From Mycolicibacterium septicum DSM 44393 (GTDB lineage Bacteria > Actinomycetota > Actinomycetes > Mycobacteriales > Mycobacteriaceae): DNA of 64,000 bases. The notes beneath the pieces were generated by a model. The model saw only the letters and a program-made list of their open reading frames with translations, made no database searches and was not told the DNA's origin. The stretch is taken from NCBI RefSeq assembly GCF_000455325.1, contig NZ_HG322951.1, positions 3,559,533 to 3,623,532 of the forward strand. Reading direction: 5' to 3'. The translations under genes were made by a program, and so were the position numbers. How positions within the stretch are numbered: position 1 is the stretch's first letter; the number at the start of each line of letters is the position of its first letter. Shown here one piece after another: positions 10,243 to 19,177 of this stretch.

Positions 10243-11571
10243 GTGGACTCTCGACTCGCCTATATCGACCAGGCATCGTTTCTCAGCTTCCGGGCGCTGG
10301 GGCGCGGGCCGCTGATGCAGTACACCTGGATCTACGATCGAGGAGTCGACCTCGACGGAATCCGCCGATTCCAGCGCAATCTGGCCGACGGCCTGCTCGG
10401 TCGCCGGATCGAGCGGTCACCGTTGCCGTTCGGGCGAGACCGTTGGGTGGCCTCGTCGGGACCGGCTGACGTCGCCGTCTCCGCCACGCAGTGCGCCCGC
10501 GCCGAGGTGGGGCGGTGGGCCGATGAACGGATCCGGTTGCCGATCGATCCCGAACATGGCCCGGCATGGCATCTCGGCGTGCAGCCGTTCACCGACGGCG
10601 GCGCAGCGGTGTCCCTGGTGGCCTCGCACTCGGTGGTCGACGGCCAGGGCATGACGCTCGCGATCGTCGACGCGGTGAACGGTGTCAACCGTGAATTGGG
10701 TTATCCCGAGCCGGGATCGCGGTCGCGCAGTCAGGTGCTGGCCGAAGACGTCAGAGCCGCGGTCCGTTCGGTGCCCGAGCTCGGCAGGGCCGTGGTGTCG
10801 GCGGTGCGGGTGGCCCGGGCCGAACGTGAGGATCTGGCAACGTCGTTCAAGACGGCGGCCGAGGTACCACCGACCGGCGACGACATACCGGTGCTGGCGC
10901 CGACGGTGGCGGTGTTCATCGATCTGGACCAGTGGGACGATCGCGCCAGACAGCTTGGCGGCACCAGCAACTCGTTGTTCGCGGGGCTGGCCACCCGACT
11001 GGGGCAGAAGCTGGGCCGCGGCGGCGGCGACGGGTCGCTGACCCTGTCGTGGCCGGTCAGTGATCGCGCCGACGGCGACACCCGCGCCAATGCGCTGATC
11101 GCCGCGAAGATGCGGGCCGATCCGGACATCGTGATCAGTGACCTGAATTCGGTTCGCAGCGCGATGAAGTCGGCGCTTGCGGAGTCCGGCGAACTGTCGG
11201 CGCGGCTGATGGCTCCGCTGCCGCTCACGCCCTTCACCCCGAAGGCCTTGGTACGTCGCCTGGAGGCGATGGTGGTGTCTGTGGACAACCCGATCGGCTG
11301 CTCCAACATCGGCGAACTCGACCCGGCGATGAACCGTCCCGACGGAACGGACGCGGATCTCGTCTCGCTGCGGCTGCTCGAGCCTCAGATCACCACGCGC
11401 GTGCTGAACCGGATCGGCGGATACCTCTCGCTGGTGTCAGGACGTGTGCACGGGCGGATCTTCATCAGCGTTGGCGCATGGACGGTTGGGGCCGCGAACA
11501 CCAAAGACGCCCTGCGTGAGGTCGTGACTGCAGGCCTGGCCGATTTCGGGCTGTCCGGAATCGTCGAATAG
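10243..11571 (+). CDS. WS/DGAT-like (condensation-fold) acyltransferase
   Basis: A 442-residue paralogue of the gene at 7066. The start GTG 10243 is chosen because homology to the paralogue (LAYIDQASFLSFRALGRGPLMQYTWIYD) extends almost to the N-terminus; an ATG at 10315 would cut the first strand. The motif corresponding to HxxxDG is ASHSVVDGQG. The C-terminal CSNIGEL segment is conserved. It follows the acyl-AMP ligase by 19 bases and is probably the last gene of the rightward operon. The three related acyltransferases in this locus suggest several acylation steps on one glycolipid, or two enzymes remaining after loss of the one at 5920-7059. Confidence 0.8.
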   Translation: MDSRLAYIDQASFLSFRALGRGPLMQYTWIYDRGVDLDGIRRFQRNLADGLLGRRIERSPLPFGRDRWVASSGPADVAVSATQCARAEVGRWADERIRLPIDPEHGPAWHLGVQPFTDGGAAVSLVASHSVVDGQGMTLAIVDAVNGVNRELGYPEPGSRSRSQVLAEDVRAAVRSVPELGRAVVSAVRVARAEREDLATSFKTAAEVPPTGDDIPVLAPTVAVFIDLDQWDDRARQLGGTSNSLFAGLATRLGQKLGRGGGDGSLTLSWPVSDRADGDTRANALIAAKMRADPDIVISDLNSVRSAMKSALAESGELSARLMAPLPLTPFTPKALVRRLEAMVVSVDNPIGCSNIGELDPAMNRPDGTDADLVSLRLLEPQITTRVLNRIGGYLSLVSGRVHGRIFISVGAWTVGAANTKDALREVVTAGLADFGLSGIVE

Positions 11572-11574
11572 CGG

Positions 11575-12282
11575 TCAGCGCCCGGCGATTCCGATACTGA
11601 TCAGCACGCATCCCGCGATGGCGAGCACCATCGCGAAATCGCGACGGCGCCGGGCGCGGATCCAGAGCTGGAACGAGGCGAGCGACGAGCGCGTGCGGTC
11701 CGGGGCCAGGGCGTAGCTGACCAGTGGCACCGCCGACACGATGTTGGCGACCAGAAGATAGATGCCGAGGGTCAGGGCCTTCCCCCATGCGGACACACTC
11801 GATGCGCCGATCACGACCAGCAACGCCATGTATTCGACCGACGGCAAGGCGGTGCTGACCCCCATCACCCCCGACACCCACGGAGCGGTGCCGAACGATT
11901 TGCGTTGGAACCAACCGGTTTTCCTGGCGACGGTGCCTGTGCCCTCGTCCCCGGGAGGAGGATCCACACCGCCGGCGGCGACCTTGCTGCGGGACCGGCT
12001 GCCGACGGAAATGTTGCTGGCCAGGGCTGCCGCGAGCAGCAATGCCAATATCCCGACCGCGAGCTGTACCGTCGCACCGTTGATCTCCGGGACGCTGAAC
12101 AACCCACGGTGGACCACGAACACCACGAGGACGGCGACCGCCGAGCTCATCGCGACACCGCCGGCCAGGTAGGCCGCCAGCTGGAGAATCGGCCGGGGCC
12201 GGCTCAGCACGACGAGGATGAAACCGATTCGCGTCGGATCGAAATTCACCGCGATGGCAAGTGCCAGAACGGTGGTCCACAT
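11575..12282 (-). CDS. Gap family (GPL-addressing-protein-like) membrane protein
   Basis: A 235-residue protein read from ATG 12282. It has about six hydrophobic segments, opening with MWTTVLALAIAVNFDPTRIGFILVVLSRPRP, the typical start of Gap/Sap-like proteins. A hydrophilic cytosolic loop (about 92-130, Arg/Gly/Thr rich) separates two three-helix halves. Gap of M. smegmatis is an inner-membrane protein needed to move glycopeptidolipids to the surface; homologues occur beside other glycolipid clusters with MmpL proteins. Here it lies 11 bases after the glycosyltransferase, on the same strand and probably in one operon, and near mmpL, so a role in export of the local glycolipid is likely. The frame remains open upstream into the glycosyltransferase, but that part is not this protein. 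Confidence 0.85.
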   Translation of the reverse strand: MWTTVLALAIAVNFDPTRIGFILVVLSRPRPILQLAAYLAGGVAMSSAVAVLVVFVVHRGLFSVPEINGATVQLAVGILALLLAAALASNISVGSRSRSKVAAGGVDPPPGDEGTGTVARKTGWFQRKSFGTAPWVSGVMGVSTALPSVEYMALLVVIGASSVSAWGKALTLGIYLLVANIVSAVPLVSYALAPDRTRSSLASFQLWIRARRRRDFAMVLAIAGCVLISIGIAGR

Positions 12283-12293
12283 AGCAGGCGACC

Positions 12294-13538
12294 CTACCGG
12301 TGTCCCGCGGCGGCGGCCTCTTCGAGCAGGCGTGCAGCCGTCGAGACACTGATGTCCGGCGTTGTCATGGCGGCGCCCATCGCGGCCGCGCGCGTGGCGA
12401 TTTCCGGCCTGAGCACGGTCTGTAGCGCCGCTCGGAGCGATTTCGGGGTGACACTGGAGAAGGGCTGCGAGGTACCGACTTCGAGCCGCTTGATCTGCCG
12501 GGCGAAGATCGGTTGATCGGCGGCGACCCACAGGATCAGGGTGGGCACCCCGGCCCGTAGGCCGGCCGCGGTGGTGCCCGCGCCGCCGTGATGGACAACG
12601 GCACGGCAGCGCGGGAAAACCGCGGCGTGGTTGACTGCTCCGACCACCTTGACGTGGTCGGCGTGGCGGTTGTCGGCCAGGTCCCACACACCCGAACTGA
12701 TCAACGCCCGCTGCCCGAGTTCGGCGCACGTCTCGGAGATCAATTGGATTGCGGCGGCAGGGTTCTCGACCGGCATGCTGCCGAATCCGAAGTAGATCGG
12801 TGGCTTGCCGGCGGCGATCCAGGCGGCCACCTCGTCATCGTTGTCGGTGCCCAACCCCATCGTGATCGCCCCGACGAGCGGTCGGGTGCCGCCCCACTCC
12901 GCTGACAAGCCGGGGAAGAGGAGTTCGTCGTAGGCCTGAATCTCCAATGCGCCGCTCTCCACGATGCGCCGTACCGATCGGACTCGAGCGGGCGGGAGGT
13001 TCAGTTCTCGCCGCTGAGCGTCTTCGGCCTTCTTGGACAGTCGCCACAGCGCCCATTCGAGGCCGGCGAACCCTGACCGGATCGCCCATCTCGGCGCCGG
13101 TGCCGGCACGATCTGGCTGTTGGGGCGGGCAGGGAAGTAGTGCAGCGCGGCCAACGGAATGCCGTGGTGTTCGGCGACATTGGCGGCGACTTCCTGGTAG
13201 GTGGTGCCGGTCAGGATCAGATCGGCCCCGCGGGCCAGTGGCGCCAGCGCGTCGTTCATGTCCGCCCAGCCCTCGGCGATGTACGCGATGCCCTCTCGCA
13301 GGGCTCGCACCGGGTTCTGCGGCTTCCAGAAGTTGCGGAACACGTCGTTGTCGAGTTGTTTCTGGGAATCGACTCCGTAGGCGGTCGCGGGGGCCAGTCC
13401 GACCTTCTCGACGAACTCGATCAGATTGGGCGGAACGGCCATCCGGACTTCATGGCCACGTTCCCGCAGGGCGAGACCGACCGCCGCGCATGGCTCGATA
13501 TCGCCTCGAGTCCCATGGACTGCCACGACAAACTTCAC
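12294..13538 (-). CDS. GT1-family glycosyltransferase (Rv1524/Rv1526c type)
   Basis: A 414-residue protein starting at GTG 13538, where the typical N-terminus (V)KFVVAVHGTRGDIEP begins. The C-terminal donor-binding signature VVHHGGAGTTAAGLRAGVPTLI and following DQPIFARQIKRLEVG are those of UDP-glycosyltransferase-like GT1 enzymes that make mycobacterial glycolipids. The N-terminal lobe contains the acceptor site. Homologues flank pks5 in M. tuberculosis. It is divergent from mmpL and heads a two-gene unit with the Gap protein. Predicted function: transfer of one sugar onto the acylated core; which sugar (rhamnose, glucose or other) cannot be said. A longer reading from 13631 is possible but lacks homology. 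Confidence 0.86.
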   Translation of the reverse strand: MKFVVAVHGTRGDIEPCAAVGLALRERGHEVRMAVPPNLIEFVEKVGLAPATAYGVDSQKQLDNDVFRNFWKPQNPVRALREGIAYIAEGWADMNDALAPLARGADLILTGTTYQEVAANVAEHHGIPLAALHYFPARPNSQIVPAPAPRWAIRSGFAGLEWALWRLSKKAEDAQRRELNLPPARVRSVRRIVESGALEIQAYDELLFPGLSAEWGGTRPLVGAITMGLGTDNDDEVAAWIAAGKPPIYFGFGSMPVENPAAAIQLISETCAELGQRALISSGVWDLADNRHADHVKVVGAVNHAAVFPRCRAVVHHGGAGTTAAGLRAGVPTLILWVAADQPIFARQIKRLEVGTSQPFSSVTPKSLRAALQTVLRPEIATRAAAMGAAMTTPDISVSTAARLLEEAAAAGHR

Positions 13539-13787
13539 TGCCACCCCGCTGTCGGATCGGGCGCCGAACACCCTGATTCCGCTACACGCTAGCGGTTGTA
13601 CGGTGTTCGTGGCCTGCCAGGCCCAGATCATCTGGCGGCGTGCTCAACGCGGCTCGCAGGCCGGGGCACCCGGTTGCTCGGTGAACACATCTGTTGTCGA
13701 CTTAGCCACAGGCGCGTTGAGCTTTGGCGCCGTTGCCCATCGCCGCAGTATTCGACGGGCGCACGGCATCACCGCAGTTCGTAGCCG

Positions 13788-13821
13788 TTGTTTGCGTGGA
13801 TCTGCCGTGTAGCCTATGGGG
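13788..13821 (+). promoter_or_regulatory. Putative mmpL promoter, leaderless type
   Basis: TAGCCT at 13810-13815 fits the mycobacterial -10 pattern TAnnnT, and TTGTTT at 13788-13793 could be a weak -35 at 16-base spacing. Transcription would begin about 13822, exactly at the second ATG of mmpL. The rest of the 283-base divergent gap (13539-13821) shows no gene, RNA or strong repeat. Prediction from sequence only. Confidence 0.4.
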
Positions 13822-16800
13822 ATGTTGAGCCGCGCCAAGATCCGCGGCGCGTTTGCTCGCGTGGGATTTGCAGGTCTTGGTCAGCTGGTGGTCCGGCGTC
13901 CGTTGACGATCATCGTCAGCTGGGTGCTGCTCGCCCTGTCATTGTGGCTGGCTGTTCCCTCCTTGATGGAAGTGGCCCAGAGGAACCCACCCGATTTCCT
14001 GCCGGCCGATGCGCCGGTGCTGGTGGCGGGCCAGAAGATGAAGGACGCATTTCACGAGGCTGACGCGGGGAACTTCGCCGTTGTCGTGCTGAGCAACGAG
14101 AACGGCTTGACCACGGCCGACGAGGACACATACCGGAACCTGGTCGCGCAGTTGAAGACCAACAGCGGCGTGACCTCCACGCAGAACTTCGTCGACATTC
14201 CCGAGCTGCGCGAGGCGATGACGAGCAAGGACCAGAAAGCCTGGACCTTGCCGATGAGCCTGTCCGGAACCATGGGGACCGGACCGGGTCAGGAGGCCTA
14301 TCGCAGCGCGATCAAAACCGTCAACGAGGCCACCCAGAATTCGGCCCTCGCGGTGAATGTGGTCGGCGCTGCGGCAACGTTCGACGACATCGACAAGATC
14401 GGTGCGCGTGATCAGCACATCATCGAGATCGCCACCGTGGTCATGGTGCTGACGATCTTGATCATCGTGTACCGGAACCTGGCCGCGATGCTGATCCCGC
14501 TGATCACCATCGGCATATCAATGGTCGTCGCCCAACAGGTGGTGGCGGCCCTTGGCGAATTGGGACTCGGGCTCGGGCCGCAGACGATCGTGCTGATGAC
14601 CGGCATGCTGATGGGCGCCGGGACGGACTACGCGGTGTTCCTCTTCAGCCGCTATCAGGAGTTGGTGCGCGCCGGGATGAAGTCCGACGTGGCCATCGTC
14701 AGCGCGCTGACCTCGATCGGTGAGGTGATAGCCGGATCGGCGGCGACTGTCGCGCTCACGTTCCTCGGCTTGATGTTCACCAAGCTGGGGGCCTTCTCGA
14801 CGGTCGGGCCGGCGCTGGCGGTCACGGTCTTCATCGGATTCCTGGCCTCGGTCACGCTGCTTCCGTCGCTGATCACGCTCGTTGGTCGACGCGGCTGGAT
14901 CAAGCCCCGCCGTGACGTGACCGGAAGGTTCTGGCGGCGGTCGGGCATCCACGTGGTGCGGCGGCCGTTCGCACACCTGGCAGGCAGTCTGGTGATCCTG
15001 GTCGCGCTCGCCGGGTGTGCGGCGATGGTGAAGTTCAACTACGACGACCGTAAGGCGCTGCCGGCCGATTCCTCCAGTAACCGCGGTTACGAGGCGATGG
15101 ACAAGCATTTCCCCATCAGCCAGACGCTGCAGCAGTTCATTCTCATCGAATCTCCGCAGGATCTGCGTACGCCGAAGGCGCTCGCAGACATGGAGCAGAT
15201 GGCCCAGCGAGTCAGCCAGCTCCCCGACATCGACGTGGTGCGTGGCATCACCAGGCCGACCGGGGAGGTGCTCGAGCAGGCGAAAGCCACCTATCAGGCC
15301 GGCGAGGTGGGCGGCAAACTCCGGGACGCGTCCAACCTCATCGAGGACAACAACGCCAACCTCGACAAGCTGAGTGGCGGCGCGCATCAACTCGCCGACG
15401 TTTTGGGCCAGGTACGCACCCAGGTTGTCTCGGCGATCGGTTCGGTTCGCGGGCTTGTGGGTGCGTTGACGGAGATGCAGAAGCGCTTCGGTGGCTCCAA
15501 GAAACTCACGGACGTCGATTCGACGTCGAGCCTGGTCGGCAACATGCGTGCACTCGGGGATGCGCTGAGGAAGAACGTGAGCCAGGCAAAGGCCATCCAC
15601 GACTGGGCCAAGCCCGCCGTCGATGCCCTCAACGTCAGTCCCGCCTGCAACATCGATCCGGCCTGCGTGTCGTCGCGCGCAGATCTCCAGCGCGTCGTCG
15701 CTGCCTATGACGACGGCACGGTCAACACGATCGCCGACCTCAGCAGGCAGCTGGAGTCGACGGACGCCAGCTCCACCCTCGACGACACGGTTCGCCAGCT
15801 CGAGTCGACGATGAGCACGGCAACCAACGCACTTCAGCAGTTGGGCATGGACGATCCGCAGGGACTGCAGCGGCAGATCAACACGGCGGTCGAGGGGGCG
15901 AACCTCCTGGCGGATTCGAGTCGCCAACTCGCTGACGGCGTGCAGTTGCTCGTCGACCAGACCCGGACGATGGGGGGCGGCCTCGACCAGGCATCAGGTT
16001 TCCTGCTCGGGATGAAGCGGGACGCGGCGAATCCGCCGATGTCGGGCTTCTACATTCCACCGGAAGTGCTCACCCAGACGGAGTTCGAGAAGGCGGCGAA
16101 GCTGTTCGTTTCGGATGACGGGCACACTGTGCGTTACCTCGTCCAGACTGCACTGAACCCCTTCGGCAGCGAGGCGATGGATCAGATCGATCAGATCATC
16201 GCGACCGCCAACAGTGCGAAGCCGAACACGACGTTGTCGGACGCGGAGATCTCGATGGTCGGGTTCTCGGCGGTGAATCGCGACATCCGCGGTTTTTACA
16301 ACGCGGACATCCGCTACATCGTGTGCATCACGTTGATCGTGGTGTTCCTGATCCTGGTGACCCTGTTGCGGGCGGTGGTGGCGCCGCTGTATCTGGTGCT
16401 CTCGGTTGTGTTGTCCTACCTGTCCGCGCTCGGAATCGGAGTTCTGCTGTTCCAGATCATCCTGGGGCGAGAACTGTCGTGGAGTGTGCCGGGAATGGCT
16501 TTCCTGGTTCTGGTCGCCGTGGGTGCCGATTACAACCTGCTGCTCATATCGCGGATCCGGGACGAATCGCGGCTGGGTATCAGGTCAGGCGTCATCAAGA
16601 CGGTGGGGGCCACGGGCGGGGTCATCACCTCGGCCGGTCTGATCTTCGCCGCTTCGATGCTGGCGCTGACGGTGAGCAGCATCGCCAGCATCGTCGAAAT
16701 CGGTTTCATCATCGGCGTCGGACTACTGCTCGACACGTTCCTGGTTCGCACGATCACCGTTCCCGCAGCGGCCGTTCTGATCGGGAAGCTCAACTGGTGG

Positions 16801-17004
16801 CCGTTGAAACCGCCGGATGCCCGGCGCGCCTCGTCCGACCACGGTGGACGGGAAGCCGGCGGCGACCGTCATGACCATTCCGACGACACGGAGACTGCCG
16901 ATCTACCCGATGCCGCCGCAGAAAGGAAGCCGGACTGTGCATCCGGCGACCTCACCGATTCTGAACTGCCGCTGACCGATTCAGCAGGTGTCCGCGGTCG
17001 ATGA
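13822..17004 (+). CDS. MmpL-family RND transporter (MmpL12-like)
   Basis: A 1060-residue inner-membrane transporter. Start ATG 13822 is preferred because the likely -10 box abuts it; ATG 13816 adds two residues. It has two MMPL domains of about six helices, each preceded by a large periplasmic loop. The first loop follows the N-terminal helix (about 50-190), and the second (about 425-830) is long and helical. Proton-relay residues are seen in GAGTDYAVFLFSRY (first half) and VAVGADYNLLLISR (second half). The C-terminus is a short, charged, disordered tail. MmpL proteins export cell-wall lipids using proton motive force. The neighbours (PKS, FAAL, acyltransferases, Gap, glycosyltransferase) make it the probable exporter of the locus product, like mmpL12 at the pks5 locus. 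Confidence 0.92.
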   Translation: MLSRAKIRGAFARVGFAGLGQLVVRRPLTIIVSWVLLALSLWLAVPSLMEVAQRNPPDFLPADAPVLVAGQKMKDAFHEADAGNFAVVVLSNENGLTTADEDTYRNLVAQLKTNSGVTSTQNFVDIPELREAMTSKDQKAWTLPMSLSGTMGTGPGQEAYRSAIKTVNEATQNSALAVNVVGAAATFDDIDKIGARDQHIIEIATVVMVLTILIIVYRNLAAMLIPLITIGISMVVAQQVVAALGELGLGLGPQTIVLMTGMLMGAGTDYAVFLFSRYQELVRAGMKSDVAIVSALTSIGEVIAGSAATVALTFLGLMFTKLGAFSTVGPALAVTVFIGFLASVTLLPSLITLVGRRGWIKPRRDVTGRFWRRSGIHVVRRPFAHLAGSLVILVALAGCAAMVKFNYDDRKALPADSSSNRGYEAMDKHFPISQTLQQFILIESPQDLRTPKALADMEQMAQRVSQLPDIDVVRGITRPTGEVLEQAKATYQAGEVGGKLRDASNLIEDNNANLDKLSGGAHQLADVLGQVRTQVVSAIGSVRGLVGALTEMQKRFGGSKKLTDVDSTSSLVGNMRALGDALRKNVSQAKAIHDWAKPAVDALNVSPACNIDPACVSSRADLQRVVAAYDDGTVNTIADLSRQLESTDASSTLDDTVRQLESTMSTATNALQQLGMDDPQGLQRQINTAVEGANLLADSSRQLADGVQLLVDQTRTMGGGLDQASGFLLGMKRDAANPPMSGFYIPPEVLTQTEFEKAAKLFVSDDGHTVRYLVQTALNPFGSEAMDQIDQIIATANSAKPNTTLSDAEISMVGFSAVNRDIRGFYNADIRYIVCITLIVVFLILVTLLRAVVAPLYLVLSVVLSYLSALGIGVLLFQIILGRELSWSVPGMAFLVLVAVGADYNLLLISRIRDESRLGIRSGVIKTVGATGGVITSAGLIFAASMLALTVSSIASIVEIGFIIGVGLLLDTFLVRTITVPAAAVLIGKLNWWPLKPPDARRASSDHGGREAGGDRHDHSDDTETADLPDAAAERKPDCASGDLTDSELPLTDSAGVRGR

Positions 17005-17013
17005 CGCGGCCGG

Positions 17014-17748
17014 TCACCGATTGCTCGGGGCCAGCCACCGTGTCTTTATCCGCCAGGAGTGCGCAGAGGCGAGCGCGAAGATGGCGCCGCAGGCACAGGC
17101 GAAAACCCACACCAGGCGACCGTTCTCGATCGGCTGCAGCGCCGGTACCAGGGACGTGATGATCCGGGTCGTGCACGCCAGCATCCCGCTGACCGATGCG
17201 AACAGGTAGATGTTGGCGATCCGGCGGGACTTCGGGTCCCGGCGCAGCACCAGCATGGCTCGGGCGCCGTAACCCAACAGGTAGAGCAATGTGCCGCAGA
17301 GCAGGATCCAGTAGGCGCTCAGCCAGAAATCCGTCGGAACCTGGAAGAAGTCGGCCCGGTACACCGTGGCGCCGTTGCCCATCGAGAAGGTCGCCAGCAG
17401 CACCGGGATGCAGATGGTGGCAGGACGCTCGACGTACTGCTTGAAGGAGCGCTGCATGGCGTTGTCGTCCTGAAGGCGGCCAAGGGAGTTGTAGACGATG
17501 GCCGACGCGGCCACGATGTACGCGTCGTGGCCGAGATAGTCCTCGACGTTCCACTTACCGGTCAGCTGATACAGAACGTGCCCGATGGTTTCCGAGGCCC
17601 ACGGCGACATCAGCAGCACCGCCACGCCCTGCAGGGCGATGTTCAGGGTGGCGGCCACTTCCCACCGGCAGGACCAGGTGACCCTTCTGATCCACAGACT
17701 CCATGCGATGCAGCCCAGTGTGATGGCGATGAGAGTGGCGACGGACAT
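17014..17748 (-). CDS. Multi-pass membrane protein paired with an HTH regulator (putative transporter)
   Basis: A 244-residue hydrophobic protein starting at ATG 17748, with about six or seven predicted transmembrane helices and a cytosolic segment (about 102-130: NSLGRLQDD...MQRSFKQYVERP). It weakly resembles the actinobacterial MAB_1171c-like family (GH...LTG...GHDAYIVAAS pattern), which is usually encoded beside an HTH regulator, as here (44 bases downstream of it on the same strand). Substrate and function are unknown. It is convergent with mmpL, whose stop is 9 bases away. Confidence 0.6.
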   Translation of the reverse strand: MSVATLIAITLGCIAWSLWIRRVTWSCRWEVAATLNIALQGVAVLLMSPWASETIGHVLYQLTGKWNVEDYLGHDAYIVAASAIVYNSLGRLQDDNAMQRSFKQYVERPATICIPVLLATFSMGNGATVYRADFFQVPTDFWLSAYWILLCGTLLYLLGYGARAMLVLRRDPKSRRIANIYLFASVSGMLACTTRIITSLVPALQPIENGRLVWVFACACGAIFALASAHSWRIKTRWLAPSNR

Positions 17749-17792
17749 AGCATTTGCCTCGGACGGTGGTGCGGATAGTGCCGGCGCGCCGC

Positions 17793-18161
17793 TTACAGCG
17801 GGGGAGCGTCGTGTCGTGGGGTGAGTTGGGACAGTTTCTTGGGCCGGTGGACGGCAGGCCGGACCCGGGTGGCGGTGTCCACGGGAGCCACGGTCACCGG
17901 CGACGACTCCATGTAATGCCAGACTTCCTGGCGACTCATCAGCCCGAACCGGATCTGCAGGTCCGGATAGCTGAGGTGGAAGCGATCGGCGACCTGCCGC
18001 AATTCCTCGGCGTTGGGATAGTCGGCTTCTTTCACGCGCCGGTAATACGTGCTGCTGGATACTCCCAGCGCGCTGTAGACGGCCTTGGCGTCGACCTCGC
18101 CGTCCAGCAGATAGTCGAGCAGGGCCTTGAGCTGCCTGCCGTTCTCGTCGGTTCGCGGCAT
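17793..18161 (-). CDS. Helix-turn-helix transcriptional regulator
   Basis: A 122-residue protein beginning at ATG 18161 (MPRTDENGRQL). It contains a helix-turn-helix centred on AKAVYSALGVSSSTYYRRVKEA (about 27-48) followed by a second helical element ADRFHLSYPDLQIRFG. The tail after about residue 80 is proline- and basic-rich and probably flexible. It precedes the membrane protein at 17748 on the same strand and is divergent from the gene at 18298. The intergenic region contains an inverted repeat that may be its operator. The effector is unknown. Confidence 0.7.
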   Translation of the reverse strand: MPRTDENGRQLKALLDYLLDGEVDAKAVYSALGVSSSTYYRRVKEADYPNAEELRQVADRFHLSYPDLQIRFGLMSRQEVWHYMESSPVTVAPVDTATRVRPAVHRPKKLSQLTPRHDAPPL

Positions 18162-18229
18162 CAGAACACCATAGACCCCGAGCCCACAATTGGTCTCAGC
18201 GAACCGCAGCAATGCCAACAACGGCGTTA

Positions 18230-18275
18230 TTGACAACGCTGTCAGACTTTTGGCACAGCTCTCCCAATTTTGGGA
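18230..18275. promoter_or_regulatory. Divergent promoter region with inverted repeat
   Basis: Between the HTH gene and the gene at 18298, TTGACA stands at 18230-18235 (+ strand). A dyad TCCCAA-TT-TTGGGA stands at 18262-18275. The TTGACA is a good -35 match, but no convincing -10 lies at the expected spacing. The dyad is a candidate operator for the adjacent HTH protein. Confidence 0.35.
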
Positions 18276-18297
18276 AACTCTGGTTACCGTTACAGAT

Positions 18298-18864
18298 ATG
18301 TCTGTTTCCGTCCTGCCCGACGCATATGGCAATGGTTCCTGGATCGCCGACTACGGCACCGTCGGACCGCCGGCCGCCTCGGATTTTGCATTGGTGTCCA
18401 GTGCGCTGGACGACGTGTTGTCCGCCGAGCTGCACGGAGCCCAGATCGCGATGGGCTGCACGGCCGAGGACTTGCTGCTGGCCGCCCTGGGCCGGACGGT
18501 CGCCCGCGCGATCGGTGACGGTGTGTTGACCGTCGATGTCGTGAGTGGTCCCGAGCGGGCCGGATATCGCCGCGTCGGAGTGCCCTGCGTATCGCATCGT
18601 GGCATGTCAGGGCCCGAATTGCTGGCCGTGGCACGTCCGAGCGTCGGCAACGGTGAACACCCGTCGGCGGACATGAGCTTCGCGTACGGAGACGGGCCGC
18701 GAGCGGGGCAGTCCGACCATCCGCTGGCGCTGCACATTCATCCCGATACCGAGACCACGATGCGCCTGCTCTGGCGGTTCGACAGCCGCAGGTTCGACCA
18801 GTGCACGGTCGATGAGCTGGCCGAGCAGTTTCCGCTGGCCCTGATCGAGGTCACCTCCGGTTAG
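18298..18864 (+). CDS. Small protein resembling the C-terminal lobe of an NRPS condensation domain
   Basis: A 188-residue protein, read from ATG 18298 (MSVSVLPDAYG). The middle (CTAEDLLLAALGRTVARAIGDGVLTVDVVS) and end (LRLLWRFDSRRFDQCTVDELAEQFPLALIEV) match the pattern of the second half of nonribosomal-peptide condensation domains. In those, a DLLLAAL helix precedes a strand and a late [RL]L.[WF].[YF]. strand precedes a helix with VE.LAE.F. The HHxxxDG catalytic half is absent, so ordinary condensation activity is not expected. No PKS/NRPS gene is adjacent except the distant locus at 1-5124. It may be a binding or accessory protein, or a relic. The assignment is by pattern only. The open frame extends to 18190, but that stretch is promoter-like. 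Confidence 0.5.
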   Translation: MSVSVLPDAYGNGSWIADYGTVGPPAASDFALVSSALDDVLSAELHGAQIAMGCTAEDLLLAALGRTVARAIGDGVLTVDVVSGPERAGYRRVGVPCVSHRGMSGPELLAVARPSVGNGEHPSADMSFAYGDGPRAGQSDHPLALHIHPDTETTMRLLWRFDSRRFDQCTVDELAEQFPLALIEVTSG

Positions 18865-18894
18865 GTCTGATTGCCGGCTGATTTGCGGCGCTCA

Positions 18895-19177
18895 TTAGAC
18901 TGGGCGGATCGGCGCTGATCCGGCCATCACCGGGGAGCCTTCGGAAGAACAGCCACTCTGATTCGAATGTTCGGATCCGGCGTAGCCCAGTAGAACCGGA
19001 CGGGTGGGCCCGTGATCGCCCGAAGTTGAGCGGCGCGCTGCATGCAGCGCGCAAGCGGGGTGGTACCGCGGCGCTTGCGCATCCGTGCGACGTCGTCCCC
19101 GTGCCTGGAAACACAGGCTCCCCGGATGGGGAGCCCCGACGCGGCCCGGCCGCGTCATAGGCACAGGAGACGCGTCA
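18895..19177 (+). promoter_or_regulatory. T-box riboswitch of ileS (actinobacterial, translational type)
   Basis: The 313-base gap before ileS contains the conserved T-box core GGTGGTACCGCGG (19060-19072; UGGN bases TGGT at 19061-19064). It is bracketed by stem arms GCAAGCG (19051-19057) and CGCTTGC (19072-19078). Upstream, ATC at 18926-18928 in the Stem I region is the likely isoleucine specifier codon. Downstream are a hairpin GGCTCCCC/GGGGAGCC (19116-19135) and a second hairpin GACGCGG/CCGCGTC (19138-19156). CGCGTC (19151-19156) can instead pair with GACGCG (19169-19174), trapping the ribosome-binding site AGGAGA (19165-19170). This fits translational control by uncharged tRNA-Ile, the mode known for actinobacterial ileS T-boxes. 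The 5' boundary is approximate. Confidence 0.9.

Noticed and set aside
1..17004. Trehalose polyphleate (pks-papA3-mmpL10-fadD23-pE) locus
   Set aside because: Gene content includes Gap and glycosyltransferase, no pE, and the flank is ileS/dinX as for pks5; lipooligosaccharide type fits better, though the product is unproven.
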